Source: Streptomyces sp. TG1A-60
Lineage (GTDB): Bacteria; Actinomycetota; Actinomycetes; Streptomycetales; Streptomycetaceae
Assembly (NCBI RefSeq): GCF_037201975.1
Contig: NZ_CP147520.1
Span: 2,170,001-2,234,000 of the forward strand
Length of the DNA stretch: 64,000 nt
Direction of reading: 5' to 3'
The notes under the pieces were generated by a model. That model did no database searches and was not told the origin of the DNA. It saw only the letters and a program-made list of their open reading frames with translations. Of the stretch, positions 1 through 9,076 are shown piece after piece; positions within the stretch are counted from its first letter, which is position 1, and each line of letters begins with the position of its first letter. The translations under genes and the position numbers were made by a program.

Positions 1-192
1 GAAGAAGTCGAGCTGGTCCTTGGGGTTCTTGGAGGCGGTGGTGGCCGACAGCACCATGGTGTCGTCGTCCAGGTACGCCACGGCGGAGCCGGCGGCCTGC
101 TTGGCCAGGCGGCCCGTCTCGAAACGGATGGTGCGGGTGCCGAAGGAGCCGTTGTCGATGACGGCCTCGGCGTAGTGGGTCTCGTTCTCCAC
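1..192 (-). CDS. pnp: Polynucleotide phosphorylase / guanosine pentaphosphate synthetase, N-terminal part
   Basis: Only the first 64 codons lie in the window; the gene continues beyond position 1. The translation begins [18 protein letters not shown] and continues [20 protein letters not shown], which matches the first RNase PH-like domain of bacterial PNPase. The family degrades RNA 3'-to-5' with phosphate and can add 3' tails; in Streptomyces it was also described as a pppGpp synthetase (gpsI). The GTG start at 192 is preceded by a purine-rich GGAGA. It lies downstream of rpsO on the same strand, the usual rpsO-pnp order. Confidence 0.93.
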   Translation of the reverse strand, partial: MENETHYAEAVIDNGSFGTRTIRFETGRLAKQAAGSAVAYLDDDTMVLSATTASKNPKDQLDFF

Positions 193-558
193 TAGTGTTC
201 TCTCCTCGTCTTCGTCCCTGGTCCTGCCCGTGTGGCAGGGGGACGGTGGCGGAGAGGCGCGCCGTCTGGTGCGGGCCGGTCTTCGATCGAAGCCCTCGGG
301 GTGCACTTTCCCCGGGAGCCACTACCGAGGACCGGCGGCGGCGAGGTGCGCTTCTCCTCGTTCGGTGTGCGTGCGGCCACCCGTGTCCGGGGCCTCACGC
401 TGTGTCGTACATAGTGCGTTGTGGTACCACACTACAAAGGGGCGGTGACACTCCGCACGTTTCCGCACGTACGGCATGGTCCGTACCCACGTCATGGCCC
501 ACGTACGGCGAAGGGAGCGGCCCCCGATCGTTTCGGGAACCGCTCCCTTCACGGTGTC
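193..558 (-). other. rpsO-pnp intergenic region, no gene
   Basis: No convincing coding frame is present in these 366 bases. They hold the rpsO hairpin at 511-549 and, nearer pnp, several short GC-rich inverted repeats around 262-345. Those could be a pnp leader structure or promoter region. In other Streptomyces the pnp leader is structured and processed, but nothing here proves it. Confidence 0.5.
511..549 (-). terminator. Hairpin downstream of rpsO
   Basis: A perfect 10-bp stem, AAGGGAGCGG (511-520) pairing with CCGCTCCCTT (540-549), encloses a 19-nt loop just 3' of the rpsO stop. There is no clear T tract, as is usual for Streptomyces terminators. Since pnp follows, it may attenuate or serve as a processing site rather than fully terminate. 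Confidence 0.7.
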
Positions 559-846
559 CTACTTGGCGCCCGCCGCACCGCGGCGGATGCCGAGGCGGTC
601 GACCAGCACACGGAAGCGCTGGATGTCCTTCTTGGCGAGGTACTGCAGCAGACGGCGACGCTGACCGACCAGGATCAGCAGACCACGGCGGGAGTGGTGG
701 TCGTGCTTGTGGGTCTTGAGGTGCTCGGTCAGGTCCGAGATGCGGCGGGAGAGCATCGCGACCTGGACCTCGGGGGAGCCGGTGTCGCCCTCCTTGGTAC
801 CGAACTCGCTGATGATCTGCTTCTTCGTAGCGGCGTCGAGCGACAC
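559..846 (-). CDS. rpsO: 30S ribosomal protein S15
   Basis: A 95-aa protein beginning [17 protein letters not shown], with the S15 signature [16 protein letters not shown] followed by [20 protein letters not shown]15 binds 16S rRNA early in 30S platform assembly. The GTG at 846 is chosen because GAGGAG lies 6 nt upstream and because it gives the normal family length; a longer in-frame extension upstream has no S15 similarity. It is followed by a hairpin and then pnp. Confidence 0.97.
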   Translation of the reverse strand: MSLDAATKKQIISEFGTKEGDTGSPEVQVAMLSRRISDLTEHLKTHKHDHHSRRGLLILVGQRRRLLQYLAKKDIQRFRVLVDRLGIRRGAAGAK

Positions 847-991
847 GCGATACTCCTCATGAGTCTCGTTGATGCCACCGAGTGCCCCTGGTCTGCGTCT
901 CAGGGGGGCTTCTGTGACTCGGGTGGCGGAGTCCGTCGGCGCTGTCTCCGGGGTCCCTGGGGGAGTTCGGAGGTGCGTACACAGACGGCCG

Positions 992-1632
992 TCACACAGG
1001 GTACCAGGGTGGAGACACGGGCTTGTCCGGGGGCCGGTCAGCTCTGGCGAGGGCGACGCTCTCGTAACCGATAGCCACGGTGGTCTCCTCCCCGACCTCA
1101 CCCTTGTTGCTCGGCCCGTACAGGGCTTCGGTGGCGAAGTAGATCCGGTCGTGCTCGTAGTGTCGACGTCGAAGACCGCGAGGCGGTCGCAGGGCAGGCT
1201 CATGGCCGTGGTGGCGGGGTCGAGCTTGTACAGCTGCTTGCTCTCGTCCCCGTGGGTGAACCCTGGACGTAGTTCCCGATCCCCTTCGCGAAGACCTTCT
1301 CCGTCGCCCGGGTGCCGATGGACGAGATGTTCTCGCCCACGGTCTTGATCTTTTCGATGAGGTAGAGGGACCTGCCGCCCTCCGGCGACTCGGGCGCCTT
1401 CTCCACGGTCTCGCGGATGTCGTCCGGAGCCTGCCTGACGGCCACCGGACGCCGCTCCGACTCCGCATCGTCACCGCCGGACGTGAGGGCCGGACGTGAG
1501 GCCCAGGACACCCGCGGCGACGACGGCCGCGGCCAGGACCGACGCCCCGGCCGTCCGCAGCCGCCGAAGTCGGGTTCGGCGCTCGGCTTCGAGGGTGGAG
1601 GCGGTGTACGGAGAGTGGGACGGGCCGCTCAC
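992..1632 (-). pseudogene. Frameshifted membrane-anchored protein gene, function unknown
   Basis: Three reading frames join into one plausible protein of about 210 aa. It starts at GTG 1632 with MSGPSHSPYTASTLEAERR, then has a basic stretch and one hydrophobic segment (SVLAAAVVAAGVLGL). At about 1480-1504 a 13-bp duplication shifts the frame into [17 protein letters not shown]. Near 1262 a second indel separates GIGNYVQG from [15 protein letters not shown]. Near 1160 a third separates DRLAVFDVD from [15 protein letters not shown]. The last frame ends at 992. I do not recognise the family. A single short N-terminal TM followed by a soluble domain suggests an exported, anchored protein. The lesions look like real decay, although single-base indels could be assembly errors. 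Confidence 0.6.
1479..1504. repeat. 13-bp tandem duplication inside the pseudogene
   Basis: GGACGTGAGGGCC (1479-1491) is followed directly by GGACGTGAGGCCC (1492-1504), one mismatch. Removing one copy restores the open frame from the TM segment into the following domain, so this duplication is the first disabling lesion of the gene around it. Confidence 0.75.
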
Positions 1633-1885
1633 TGGCCGTGGCCTGCCTGTGCGATGGGGCCACGGCCACCCGGGCGTAGGCGAGAGGGACGATCAAGAAC
1701 CACACGGCTCGCCGTGCGGCGGCGACCAAGCGGCCCGTGTGCAGCTTTGGCGAGGTGCGCCGACACTGTAGCGAAGCCGACACCCGTCGTTACGGTCATC
1801 CCTGGGTGAACCCCTGAGCAGCGAGAACGGCAGCAAGTAGGGTGACCGCACAGTGCGTTGGCGCGGAGGAAGGATCGGAGCCGTC

Positions 1886-2179
1886 ATGGCCGAGGCCGAG
1901 GACAAAGAACTCAAGGCACGCAAGGAGCGGGAGAAGGACGAGCTCTACGCGCTCGACATCTCTGGTGTCGAGTGGCACAGCGCGCCTGGCACGGAAGAAC
2001 ACGAGGAGCGAGTGGAGATCGCGTACCTCCCGGAAGGCGCGGTGGCGATGCGGTCGTCGCTGGCCCCGGAGACCGTGCTGCGTTACACGGAGGCGGAGTG
2101 GCGGGCCTTCGTCCTGGGGGCCCGGGACGGCGAATTCGATCTGGAGCCGGCTGCGCACAATGAGGGGCTGGACGCGTAG
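1886..2179 (+). CDS. DUF397-type small protein
   Basis: A 97-aa acidic protein (MAEAEDKELKARKEREK...). Its C-terminal part (VLRYTEAEWRAFVLGARDGEFDLEP) matches the TxxEWRAFVxGxRxGEFD signature of DUF397 proteins. These are abundant in Streptomyces and often sit next to XRE-family regulators; no such regulator is adjacent here. The ATG at 1886 is preceded by GGAGGAAGGATCGGAG. The gene is monocistronic with a strong terminator directly downstream. Its biochemical role is unknown. Confidence 0.75.
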   Translation: MAEAEDKELKARKEREKDELYALDISGVEWHSAPGTEEHEERVEIAYLPEGAVAMRSSLAPETVLRYTEAEWRAFVLGARDGEFDLEPAAHNEGLDA

Positions 2180-2193
2180 ACAGGGCGCTACCG

Positions 2194-2232
2194 AATGGGG
2201 CAGGGAACCAGCGATCGACTCCCTGCCCCATT
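2194..2232 (+). terminator. Terminator of the DUF397 gene
   Basis: A perfect 13-bp stem, AATGGGGCAGGGA (2194-2206) with TCCCTGCCCCATT (2220-2232), starts 14 nt after the stop codon. It is A/T-flanked on both sides, so it could work in both directions. Confidence 0.85.
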
Positions 2233-2361
2233 GGCCTGCACGCTATGGCACCCACGGCTTTCCCCACACCGACCGCCGCTTGACTGCGCTCGCCGGATTC
2301 GCCCCGACTACAAGACCCCGTGGACCCGCGTACGGCGCTTGCCCGGGCGCGGTCACACGGC

Positions 2362-2397
2362 TCACGCGGAACGTTCCTTTCACGCGGAACGGTCCTT
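2362..2397. repeat. Two 18-bp direct repeats with an inner palindrome
   Basis: TCACGCGGAACGTTCCTT (2362-2379) is repeated head-to-tail with one change (2380-2397). The first copy contains the palindrome GGAACGTTCC. It lies in the otherwise gene-free stretch 2233-2564 between the DUF397 gene and the 3' end of eccD, where I see no other feature. It might be a protein-binding site or a simple duplication. Confidence 0.6.
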
Positions 2398-2564
2398 CCC
2401 CCGTCGGGGACGAAAGGTGCAGGGAACGACGGGCGTTCCGGCACCAGCGAGACCGATCCATGTCGCACGGCTTCTCGGCCCCGTTCACAGAGCGCGCCGT
2501 GCCCGCCTGCGCGGGACCACTGCCCGCATCCCACCCGGACACGTATGCGAGGCGGGCCCTGCCG

Positions 2565-4079
2565 CTAGCTGGTCATGGCCCGGGCGCGTGCGTACACGTC
2601 GAATACGGCCAGGGCGAGGGGGATCAGCGTGAGCAGGACGAAGCTCTCGGCGATCTCCAGGAAGCGTCCCCAGAACGGGGTCACACCACGCTGCGGGGTG
2701 ATGAGACCGATCGCGGTGACAAGGACGGCGGCTGCGGCGATCGCCGCAGCGAGCCAGACGCTGCGGATGTCGAGGGCGGCCGTATCGCCGAGGAGGGCGT
2801 CGCGCACGTAGTCCTGCGGCGGGTTCAGTGCGAGCCCGAGTCCGAGGAAGACCAGGGCCGCGAGACCGGCTGCCAGGGCAGCGCTCACCTGCGCGGTGTA
2901 GCGGAAGAGGTGGGCACGCATCAACATCGCCACGCCTGTGGACAGAGCCAGAAGCTGCGCCCACACGTTGCCGGAGAAGCCCAGGACGATCGAAGCGCCT
3001 ACGGAGACAAGCGCGCAGCCGCCGACGAGGCCGACGAGAAGCTCGTGGCCGCGGCGGGCCTGGGCCGCGATGCGCTCGACGTCAATGGGCTCCTGCGGGC
3101 CCGGCTCGCCTGCGTCGTGGCCGCCCCAGGACGGATTGGGTGCTTCGAAGCCGATCGGCAACCGTGCGAAGCGCATGGACAGGCCGGGCAGGAAGGCGAG
3201 CGCGACAACGGAGAGCGGGGCGCAGAGGGCGGCCGTCTCCATGGGACGAAGCTTCGTGAGGATGGCGATGAAGGCGGTGATCAGACCGATCCCGGAGGCG
3301 AAGACGAAGGCCACGAAAGGGCCGTCGCCGCCGGGCGACAACAGGGTGAGTAGAACGGCGGCGAGCAGAACCGCCGTGCAGGCGAGCAGGAACTGCAACC
3401 GCCCGATGCCTTGCCCTTCGGAGAGAGGCAGCAGTCCGGAACCGGCCACGGCAACGTTCGGAAAGGCGCCCAGGCCGAGGGCGATCGCTGAGCCGCGATC
3501 GCCGTACACACGTGCGCGAACGCAGGCGATCGTGAGCAGCAGGAGCCCGAAAACGCCGGCGATGACGCCCTGCAGGCTGTACATGTCGTGACGGATCTGG
3601 GATGTCCAGGTCACGAACGCCAGCAGCGCCGGCAGGACCCCGCCCGCGATGAGGCCGGCAGTCCGTGTGAGCTCGCCGTTCCACAGAGTGCGATCACGCG
3701 TGACGGCAGCGGCCACCGCCTCGGAGACGTCGTCGAGGACGGCCGGCGGCAGCGAATCGGCGAACGGACGCAGAGTGAGCAATTCCCCGTCCAGGATGCG
3801 CTGCGCCGCGAACGACCGAGCGCCGTCGAGGACGGTGCCGTCACGGCGTACGAGGTGGTAACCGACAGGGGCCCCCTCCTCGGGGCTCTGCTGGGAAAGC
3901 CTCAGGATCTCCGGATACAGGTCGGCGACCGGTACGTCGTCGGGCAGCGCCACGTCGATGCGACTGTCGGGTGCCACGATGGTGACCCGGCAGAAGCCAA
4001 GGCCCGTGCCTGCCCCGGAAGGGGCTCCGCTCCCCGGTCCGCCGGTCGCGCCGACCGGCGCGGAGGCCGTCATGCTCAC
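2565..4079 (-). CDS. eccD: Type VII secretion integral membrane protein EccD
   Basis: About 504 aa. Residues ~22-100 form a ubiquitin-like YukD domain (FCRVTIVAPDSRIDVALPDD...VADLYPEILRL). The rest is a string of about eleven hydrophobic helices ending in FVLLTLIPLALAVFDVYARA. EccD is the most hydrophobic component of the ESX inner-membrane complex with EccB, EccC and EccE. The GTG at 4079 has GAGGGGG eight bases upstream; an ATG two codons later (4073) is an alternative. It is divergent from eccC across a 330-nt intergenic region, so the two core genes probably share a control region. Confidence 0.93.
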   Translation of the reverse strand: MSMTASAPVGATGGPGSGAPSGAGTGLGFCRVTIVAPDSRIDVALPDDVPVADLYPEILRLSQQSPEEGAPVGYHLVRRDGTVLDGARSFAAQRILDGELLTLRPFADSLPPAVLDDVSEAVAAAVTRDRTLWNGELTRTAGLIAGGVLPALLAFVTWTSQIRHDMYSLQGVIAGVFGLLLLTIACVRARVYGDRGSAIALGLGAFPNVAVAGSGLLPLSEGQGIGRLQFLLACTAVLLAAVLLTLLSPGGDGPFVAFVFASGIGLITAFIAILTKLRPMETAALCAPLSVVALAFLPGLSMRFARLPIGFEAPNPSWGGHDAGEPGPQEPIDVERIAAQARRGHELLVGLVGGCALVSVGASIVLGFSGNVWAQLLALSTGVAMLMRAHLFRYTAQVSAALAAGLAALVFLGLGLALNPPQDYVRDALLGDTAALDIRSVWLAAAIAAAAVLVTAIGLITPQRGVTPFWGRFLEIAESFVLLTLIPLALAVFDVYARARAMTS

Positions 4080-4409
4080 CTGCTGTTCCCCCTCGTCGGT
4101 GGTCGGGCGGTCTGCGATGCCGCAGCGCACCCGCCCGCCCGCAAAGATCCTGTGCAAGTTGCGCCGCACCGCCCGCGCAGCCGGGCAACGATGCCGTCAC
4201 GCCCGGGAATTGCAGGGCGGCGCTTGGTTCCGAGCGTTGCAGATTTGCCCGGTTTACCCGGAACGATTCGCAACTGCTCACACATCTCACGGGCACCTTA
4301 CCGCCCGTCGGTGCCGGTGGTTGTCAGTAGGATCACCTTCGCGACCGGCGTCCGCCGGACACGGGGCGGCGGACGAAACAACTCGGTCCGGCAAGGGAAT
4401 TGGTGCGTA
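4080..4409. promoter_or_regulatory. Divergent eccD/eccC control region
   Basis: No gene is present in these 330 bases, which are more AT-rich than their surroundings. A TAGGAT at 4328-4333 resembles a Streptomyces -10 box for eccC, though no good -35 is seen at the right distance. AAGGGAA at 4394-4400 is the likely eccC ribosome binding site. Confidence 0.35.
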
Positions 4410-7400
4410 GTGAGCCACATCGTCGTCAAGCGCCCGCCGCGGGCGCTGCCGAAGGAAGTGCCCACGAACGAGGTCGTGCTGCAGCCTCCGCCGGAACTTC
4501 CCCGCGGGCAGCAGGAGGGTGCTCTCATGCAACTCCTGCCGATGCTCGGCATGGGCGGTTCCGTGGTGTTCTTCTTCAACCCGCAGGCCCAGCCCTTCAT
4601 GAAGATCATGGGCATGGTGATGGTGGCCTCCACAATCGCCATGGGCGTCGCGATGCTGGTCCGCTACCGCCGCGGCAACCAGGGGCAACTGGCGGACATA
4701 CGACGGGACTACCTGCGTTACCTGTCGCAGACCCGGCACCAGACCCTGGGCACCGCCAAGGCGCAGCGCGACGCCCAGTACTACCTGCATCCTTCACCGG
4801 AGCAGTTGTGGGCCCTGGTCGCCGAGGGCAGCCGGGTGTGGGAGCGGCGCACCGGTGACGAGGACTTCGGGCAGGTGCGCGTGGGCCTCGGCCCGCAATC
4901 CCTGGCCACTCCTCTGATCGCACCGCAGTCCGCTCCGGTCGACGAGTTGGAGCCGCTGGCTGCCGGGGCCATGCAGCGTTTCCTGGCCACGCACAGCACT
5001 CTCGAGGACCTGCCGATGGCGGTCTCGCTTCGCGCCTTCTACCACGTGACGATCAGTGGCGAGCCCGGCACCGTGCGCGGCACCGCCCGAGCGGTCACCG
5101 CCTGCCTCGCAGCGCTGCACTCGTCCGAGGACCTGACCATCGCGGTCGCCACCGGGCGGGAGTCGGCACCCGAGTGGGAGTGGGTGAAGTGGCTGCCGCA
5201 CACGCAGACGCGAGGCGTCACGGACGGCGCGGGCAGCATGCGCCTGATCACAACCGATCCGATGGAACTGGAGGACCGGCTGACCGCCGTCCTCCAGGGC
5301 CGTCCCCGTTTCCATCCCGCCGCTCCGCCGGTCTCCGAGCAACCGCACTTGGTCGTCCTGCTCGACGGTGTCTCGCTGCCGCCCACTTCCCTGCTTGCCA
5401 GCCCTGAAGGCCTGCAGAGCGTGACGGTCATCGAGATCGTCCCCGGGGACCTCAGCTTCGGGCGCGGCGACCTCTCGGTCATCGTGCGCCCCAAGGAGCT
5501 GCGCCTGGAGTCGGCGCACGGCATGGTCTACGAGGGCACACCGGACGTCCTGTCGTACGAGGCCGCCGAAGCGCTTGCCCGGCAACTGGCGCCGCTGCGC
5601 ATGGCATCGGGTGGTGACGACGGCGAACCGCTGCTGGCGAACCTGGATTTCACGGAACTGCTGAACCTGGGCGACGCGGCTTCGGTCGACCCACGGCGCA
5701 CCTGGCGCCCGCGTTCACAGTCGGAGCGGCTGCGCGTGCCGATCGGCCTCGGCGAGGACGGCCGGCCCGTGATGCTCGACCTCAAAGAGGCCGCGCAGGA
5801 GGGCATGGGCCCGCACGGTCTCTGCGTCGGCGCGACCGGCTCCGGAAAGTCGGAGCTGCTGCGTACTCTGGTCCTGGGACTGGCCGTGACCCACTCCTCC
5901 GAGACGCTGAACTTCGTCCTGGCGGACTTCAAAGGTGGTGCGACCTTCGCCGGTATGGCGCAGATGCCCCACGTGGCGGCCGTGATCACCAACCTCGCGG
6001 ACGACCTGACCCTCGTCGACCGCATGGGCGATTCGATCCGCGGTGAACTGAACCGGCGCCAGGAGCTGCTCCGCGATGCCGGTAACTACGCCAACATCCA
6101 CGACTACGAGAAGGCCCGCGCGGCCGGCGCCCCACTCCAGCCCATACCGTCGCTAGTCCTGGTGATCGACGAGTTCAGCGAACTCCTCACCGCGAAGCCG
6201 GACTTCATCGAGATGTTCGTGCAGATCGGCCGTATCGGCCGTTCCCTGGGCGTCCACCTCCTGCTCGCCTCGCAGCGTCTGGAGGAGGGCCGCCTGAGGG
6301 GGCTCGAGACCTACCTGTCGTACCGGATCGGTCTGCGGACGTTCTCGGCGGCCGAGTCGCGCGCCGCGATCGGCGTCCCGGACGCGTACGAGCTGCCGAA
6401 CGTGCCAGGCTCGGGCATCTTGAAGTTCGGCACGGAGGAGATGGTCCGCTTCAAGGCGGCGTACGTCTCCGGTGTATACCGCACGGGTTCCCAGCGGTCC
6501 GTCGTGCCCGGTGGACCGCTCCCGGTCGACCGCCGGCCCGTGCTGTTCACCGCGGCCACAGTCCCCGTGCAGTATGCGCCGGTGCCGCAGCAGCGCCGGG
6601 AGGAGCCCGACGAGCAGCAGGACGACGCGCTCGCCGACACCGTCCTGGACGTGATCGTCCGGCGTCTGGAGGCACAGGGTCCGGCGGCCCACCAGGTGTG
6701 GCTGCCCCCGCTGGACAGTCCACCGTCACTCGACTCGTTGCTGCTGGGGCTGGCTCCGGTGGCCGGCCGGGGCATGACACAGCCCGGTTACGAGGGTGCA
6801 GGTCGGCTCGTCGTCCCGGTCGGCATCGTCGACAAGCCGTACGAGCAGCGGCGCGAACCGCTGTGGGCCGACTTCGGCGGCGCGGCCGGCCACATGCAGA
6901 TCCTCGGCGGCCCGCAGTCCGGCAAGTCGACGCTGCTGCGCTCGATCATCGCGTCGTTCGGGCTCACCCACACGCCCTATGAAGTGCAGTTCTACGGGCT
7001 CGACTTCGGCGGTGGCGGTCTGTCGGCGGTGGCCGACCTGCCGCATGTGGGCGGGGTGGCCTCACGCCTGGATCCCGAGAAGGTCCGGCGTACGGTGGCG
7101 GAGGTGTACGGCGTCCTGACCCGCCGTGAGGAGTACTTCCGCTCTGCGGGTATCTCCTCGATCGCCGAGTTCCGGGCGCGCCGGGGCCGGGGCGACATCT
7201 CGGTGACCGATCAGCCCTGGGGCGACGTCTTCCTTGCCGTCGACGGTTGGGGCAACTTCCGTACGGACTATGAGACGTTGGATCCGCTGATCCTGGACAT
7301 CGCTGCGCGCGGCCTCGGTTACGGCATCCACCTGATCCTCACCGCCTCCCGCTCCATGGAGGTCCGTTCGAACCTCAAGGACCACCTGATGAACCGCCTG

Positions 7401-8384
7401 GAGTTGCGGCTCGGCGACCCCATGGACTCCGAGTTCGACCGCAAAGTGGCAGCGAACGTTCCCGCAGGTGTTCCTGGACGTGGTCAGACACCGCAGAAGC
7501 AGCACTTCATGGCCGCGGTCCCGCGGATCGACGGCCTGTCCTCCGACACGGACCTGGCGGAGGCGACGTCGGCCCTCGCAGCCGAAGTCGGCCGCCACTG
7601 GCAGCAGCCCGGCGCGCCCGAAGTACGCCTGCTGCCGAGGGAGTTCCCGGCGGCCCAGCTGCCCCCTGGCGGCCGCTTCCCGAACCGCGGCATCTCCTTC
7701 GCCCTCGACGAGGACAACCTCGAGCCGGTGTTCGTGGACTTCGACCAGGACCCGTTCTTCCTCGTCTTCGGCGAGAGCGAGTCAGGTAAGTCGAATCTGC
7801 TGAAGCTGCTCATCAAGCGTCTCACCGAGCGCTATGACGGCGACAGCTGCAAGCTGTTCGTGGTCGACAACCGCCGTGCGCTGCTGGGTGTCACCCCGCC
7901 TTCCCACCTGGCGGAGTACATCCCCATGTCGAACCAGATGCAGCACCACATGGAAGCGCTGGCCGACCTCATGCAACGCCGCACGCCCACCGCGGACGTC
8001 ACGCCGGAGCAACTACGCGACCGCAGCTGGTGGCGTGGCCCCACGGTGTTCGTGATCATCGACGACTACGACCTGGTGTCCACGTCGAGCGGCAACCCGC
8101 TGTCGGGACTCACGGAAATGCTCCCCTTCGCCCGTGACGTCGGCGTCCGCTTCATCATCGCCCGCTCCACCGCGGGCGCCGGCCGAGCCGGTTACGAAGC
8201 CTTCACCCAGCGCATCAAGGAACTCGGAGCGCAGGGCGTCGTCCTCGCGGGCGACCCGGGCGAGGGCGACCTGCTGGGCGGCGTGCGTCCGCGGCCGATG
8301 CCTGCGGGGCGGGGTGTGTTCGTGTCTCGGAAGCGGGGGAAGCCGTTGGTTCAGGTTGGGTTGACCGAGGACGAGAGTGAGTGA
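4410..8384 (+). CDS. eccC: Type VII secretion FtsK/SpoIIIE ATPase EccC
   Basis: 1324 aa, the full-length single-chain form of EccC. Two TM helices lie at roughly residues 40-95. Three FtsK/SpoIIIE ATPase domains follow, with Walker A motifs GATGSGKS (474-481), GGPQSGKS (833-840) and GESESGKS (1121-1128). The matching Walker B strands are LVLVIDEFSEL, VFLAVDGWGNF and VFVIIDDYDLV; the first carries the DE pair expected of the hydrolysing domain. EccC is the motor and substrate receptor of the ESX machine. GTG at 4410 (VSHIVVKRPPRALPKE) is chosen because it agrees with the conserved family N-terminus and follows AAGGGAA. A hairpin lies just downstream. Confidence 0.96.
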   Translation: MSHIVVKRPPRALPKEVPTNEVVLQPPPELPRGQQEGALMQLLPMLGMGGSVVFFFNPQAQPFMKIMGMVMVASTIAMGVAMLVRYRRGNQGQLADIRRDYLRYLSQTRHQTLGTAKAQRDAQYYLHPSPEQLWALVAEGSRVWERRTGDEDFGQVRVGLGPQSLATPLIAPQSAPVDELEPLAAGAMQRFLATHSTLEDLPMAVSLRAFYHVTISGEPGTVRGTARAVTACLAALHSSEDLTIAVATGRESAPEWEWVKWLPHTQTRGVTDGAGSMRLITTDPMELEDRLTAVLQGRPRFHPAAPPVSEQPHLVVLLDGVSLPPTSLLASPEGLQSVTVIEIVPGDLSFGRGDLSVIVRPKELRLESAHGMVYEGTPDVLSYEAAEALARQLAPLRMASGGDDGEPLLANLDFTELLNLGDAASVDPRRTWRPRSQSERLRVPIGLGEDGRPVMLDLKEAAQEGMGPHGLCVGATGSGKSELLRTLVLGLAVTHSSETLNFVLADFKGGATFAGMAQMPHVAAVITNLADDLTLVDRMGDSIRGELNRRQELLRDAGNYANIHDYEKARAAGAPLQPIPSLVLVIDEFSELLTAKPDFIEMFVQIGRIGRSLGVHLLLASQRLEEGRLRGLETYLSYRIGLRTFSAAESRAAIGVPDAYELPNVPGSGILKFGTEEMVRFKAAYVSGVYRTGSQRSVVPGGPLPVDRRPVLFTAATVPVQYAPVPQQRREEPDEQQDDALADTVLDVIVRRLEAQGPAAHQVWLPPLDSPPSLDSLLLGLAPVAGRGMTQPGYEGAGRLVVPVGIVDKPYEQRREPLWADFGGAAGHMQILGGPQSGKSTLLRSIIASFGLTHTPYEVQFYGLDFGGGGLSAVADLPHVGGVASRLDPEKVRRTVAEVYGVLTRREEYFRSAGISSIAEFRARRGRGDISVTDQPWGDVFLAVDGWGNFRTDYETLDPLILDIAARGLGYGIHLILTASRSMEVRSNLKDHLMNRLELRLGDPMDSEFDRKVAANVPAGVPGRGQTPQKQHFMAAVPRIDGLSSDTDLAEATSALAAEVGRHWQQPGAPEVRLLPREFPAAQLPPGGRFPNRGISFALDEDNLEPVFVDFDQDPFFLVFGESESGKSNLLKLLIKRLTERYDGDSCKLFVVDNRRALLGVTPPSHLAEYIPMSNQMQHHMEALADLMQRRTPTADVTPEQLRDRSWWRGPTVFVIIDDYDLVSTSSGNPLSGLTEMLPFARDVGVRFIIARSTAGAGRAGYEAFTQRIKELGAQGVVLAGDPGEGDLLGGVRPRPMPAGRGVFVSRKRGKPLVQVGLTEDESE

Positions 8385-8417
8385 CGGCTTGACGGTCGAC
8401 TGACGCGCGGGGGTCTT

Positions 8418-8448
8418 GGGGCCGTGGCCGCTTCAGGCCCACGGCCCC
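8418..8448 (+). terminator. Terminator of eccC
   Basis: GGGGCCGTGG (8418-8427) pairs with CCACGGCCCC (8439-8448) around a short loop, 34 nt after the eccC stop. The remainder of 8385-8703 contains no gene. Confidence 0.7.
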
Positions 8449-8647
8449 GGAGGCGGCCTCGGCCTCAGAGATGGCCACAGCCCCAGACGCGGCGCGGGCG
8501 GATCGGGCCGGTGTGCGGGGGGGGCGGAGGATGCCTTCTTCGGTCCGGCACAGCGCGGGATCAGGACGTACGGCATGAACTTCCGGCCCGCATGCCTCCG
8601 TCGGCGGACCCGGGACCAGCGCTCACGCTCCGACGGGGAACAACGAC

Positions 8648-8678
8648 GGGGTGGGCGCCTCCCGCGCGCGCCCACCCC
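8648..8678 (-). terminator. Terminator of the WXG100 operon
   Basis: GGGGTGGGCGC (8648-8658) pairs with GCGCCCACCCC (8668-8678), 25 nt beyond the stop codon of the downstream WXG100 gene on the minus strand. Confidence 0.75.
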
Positions 8679-8703
8679 GGCACTGCTCTTTACGAGCCTT
8701 GAG

Positions 8704-9003
8704 CTACTGAAGGTAGCTGGCTCCCTTTTTGTCGCCCTCCATGTAGGTACCGCCGGCCGTAGCCACGACGTGACCGATACCCGTGAGAGCCGTGTGGATG
8801 TCGGTGGCTTCCTTGTCCCACCTCTCCAGCTTCACCTTGAACGTGTCCTGGGCCTCACCCTCCCAGTACTGCACACTGTTCTCGACAAGCCTCTTCAACT
8901 CCTGCAGATCCTGCTCGAGGTCCCTCGCCTCGCTCGCGATCTTGGTCGCCGTGATGTCGAGCGCGTCATAAGTGACGGAAAGCCCATCCATGTTCTTGCC
9001 CAT
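8704..9003 (-). CDS. WXG100 family T7SS substrate (ESAT-6-like)
   Basis: 99 aa, the standard WXG100 length. Two helices flank the turn motif WEG (QYWEGEAQDTFKVKLERW), and the C-terminus carries YMEGD, resembling the YxxxD/E export tail. WXG100 proteins form helical-hairpin dimers that are exported by, and guide other substrates to, EccC. ATG 9003 is preceded by GAGG. It lies 73 nt downstream of the other WXG100 gene on the same strand and probably forms the heterodimeric pair with it (an esxBA-type operon). Confidence 0.93.
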   Translation of the reverse strand: MGKNMDGLSVTYDALDITATKIASEARDLEQDLQELKRLVENSVQYWEGEAQDTFKVKLERWDKEATDIHTALTGIGHVVATAGGTYMEGDKKGASYLQ

Positions 9004-9076
9004 GCCTGCTTACCTCGTCTCGCTGGTGCGTGTTGATGAGGCCGGTGTCCGGCCTTGGTCCTGAGCTCGGCGCAAC

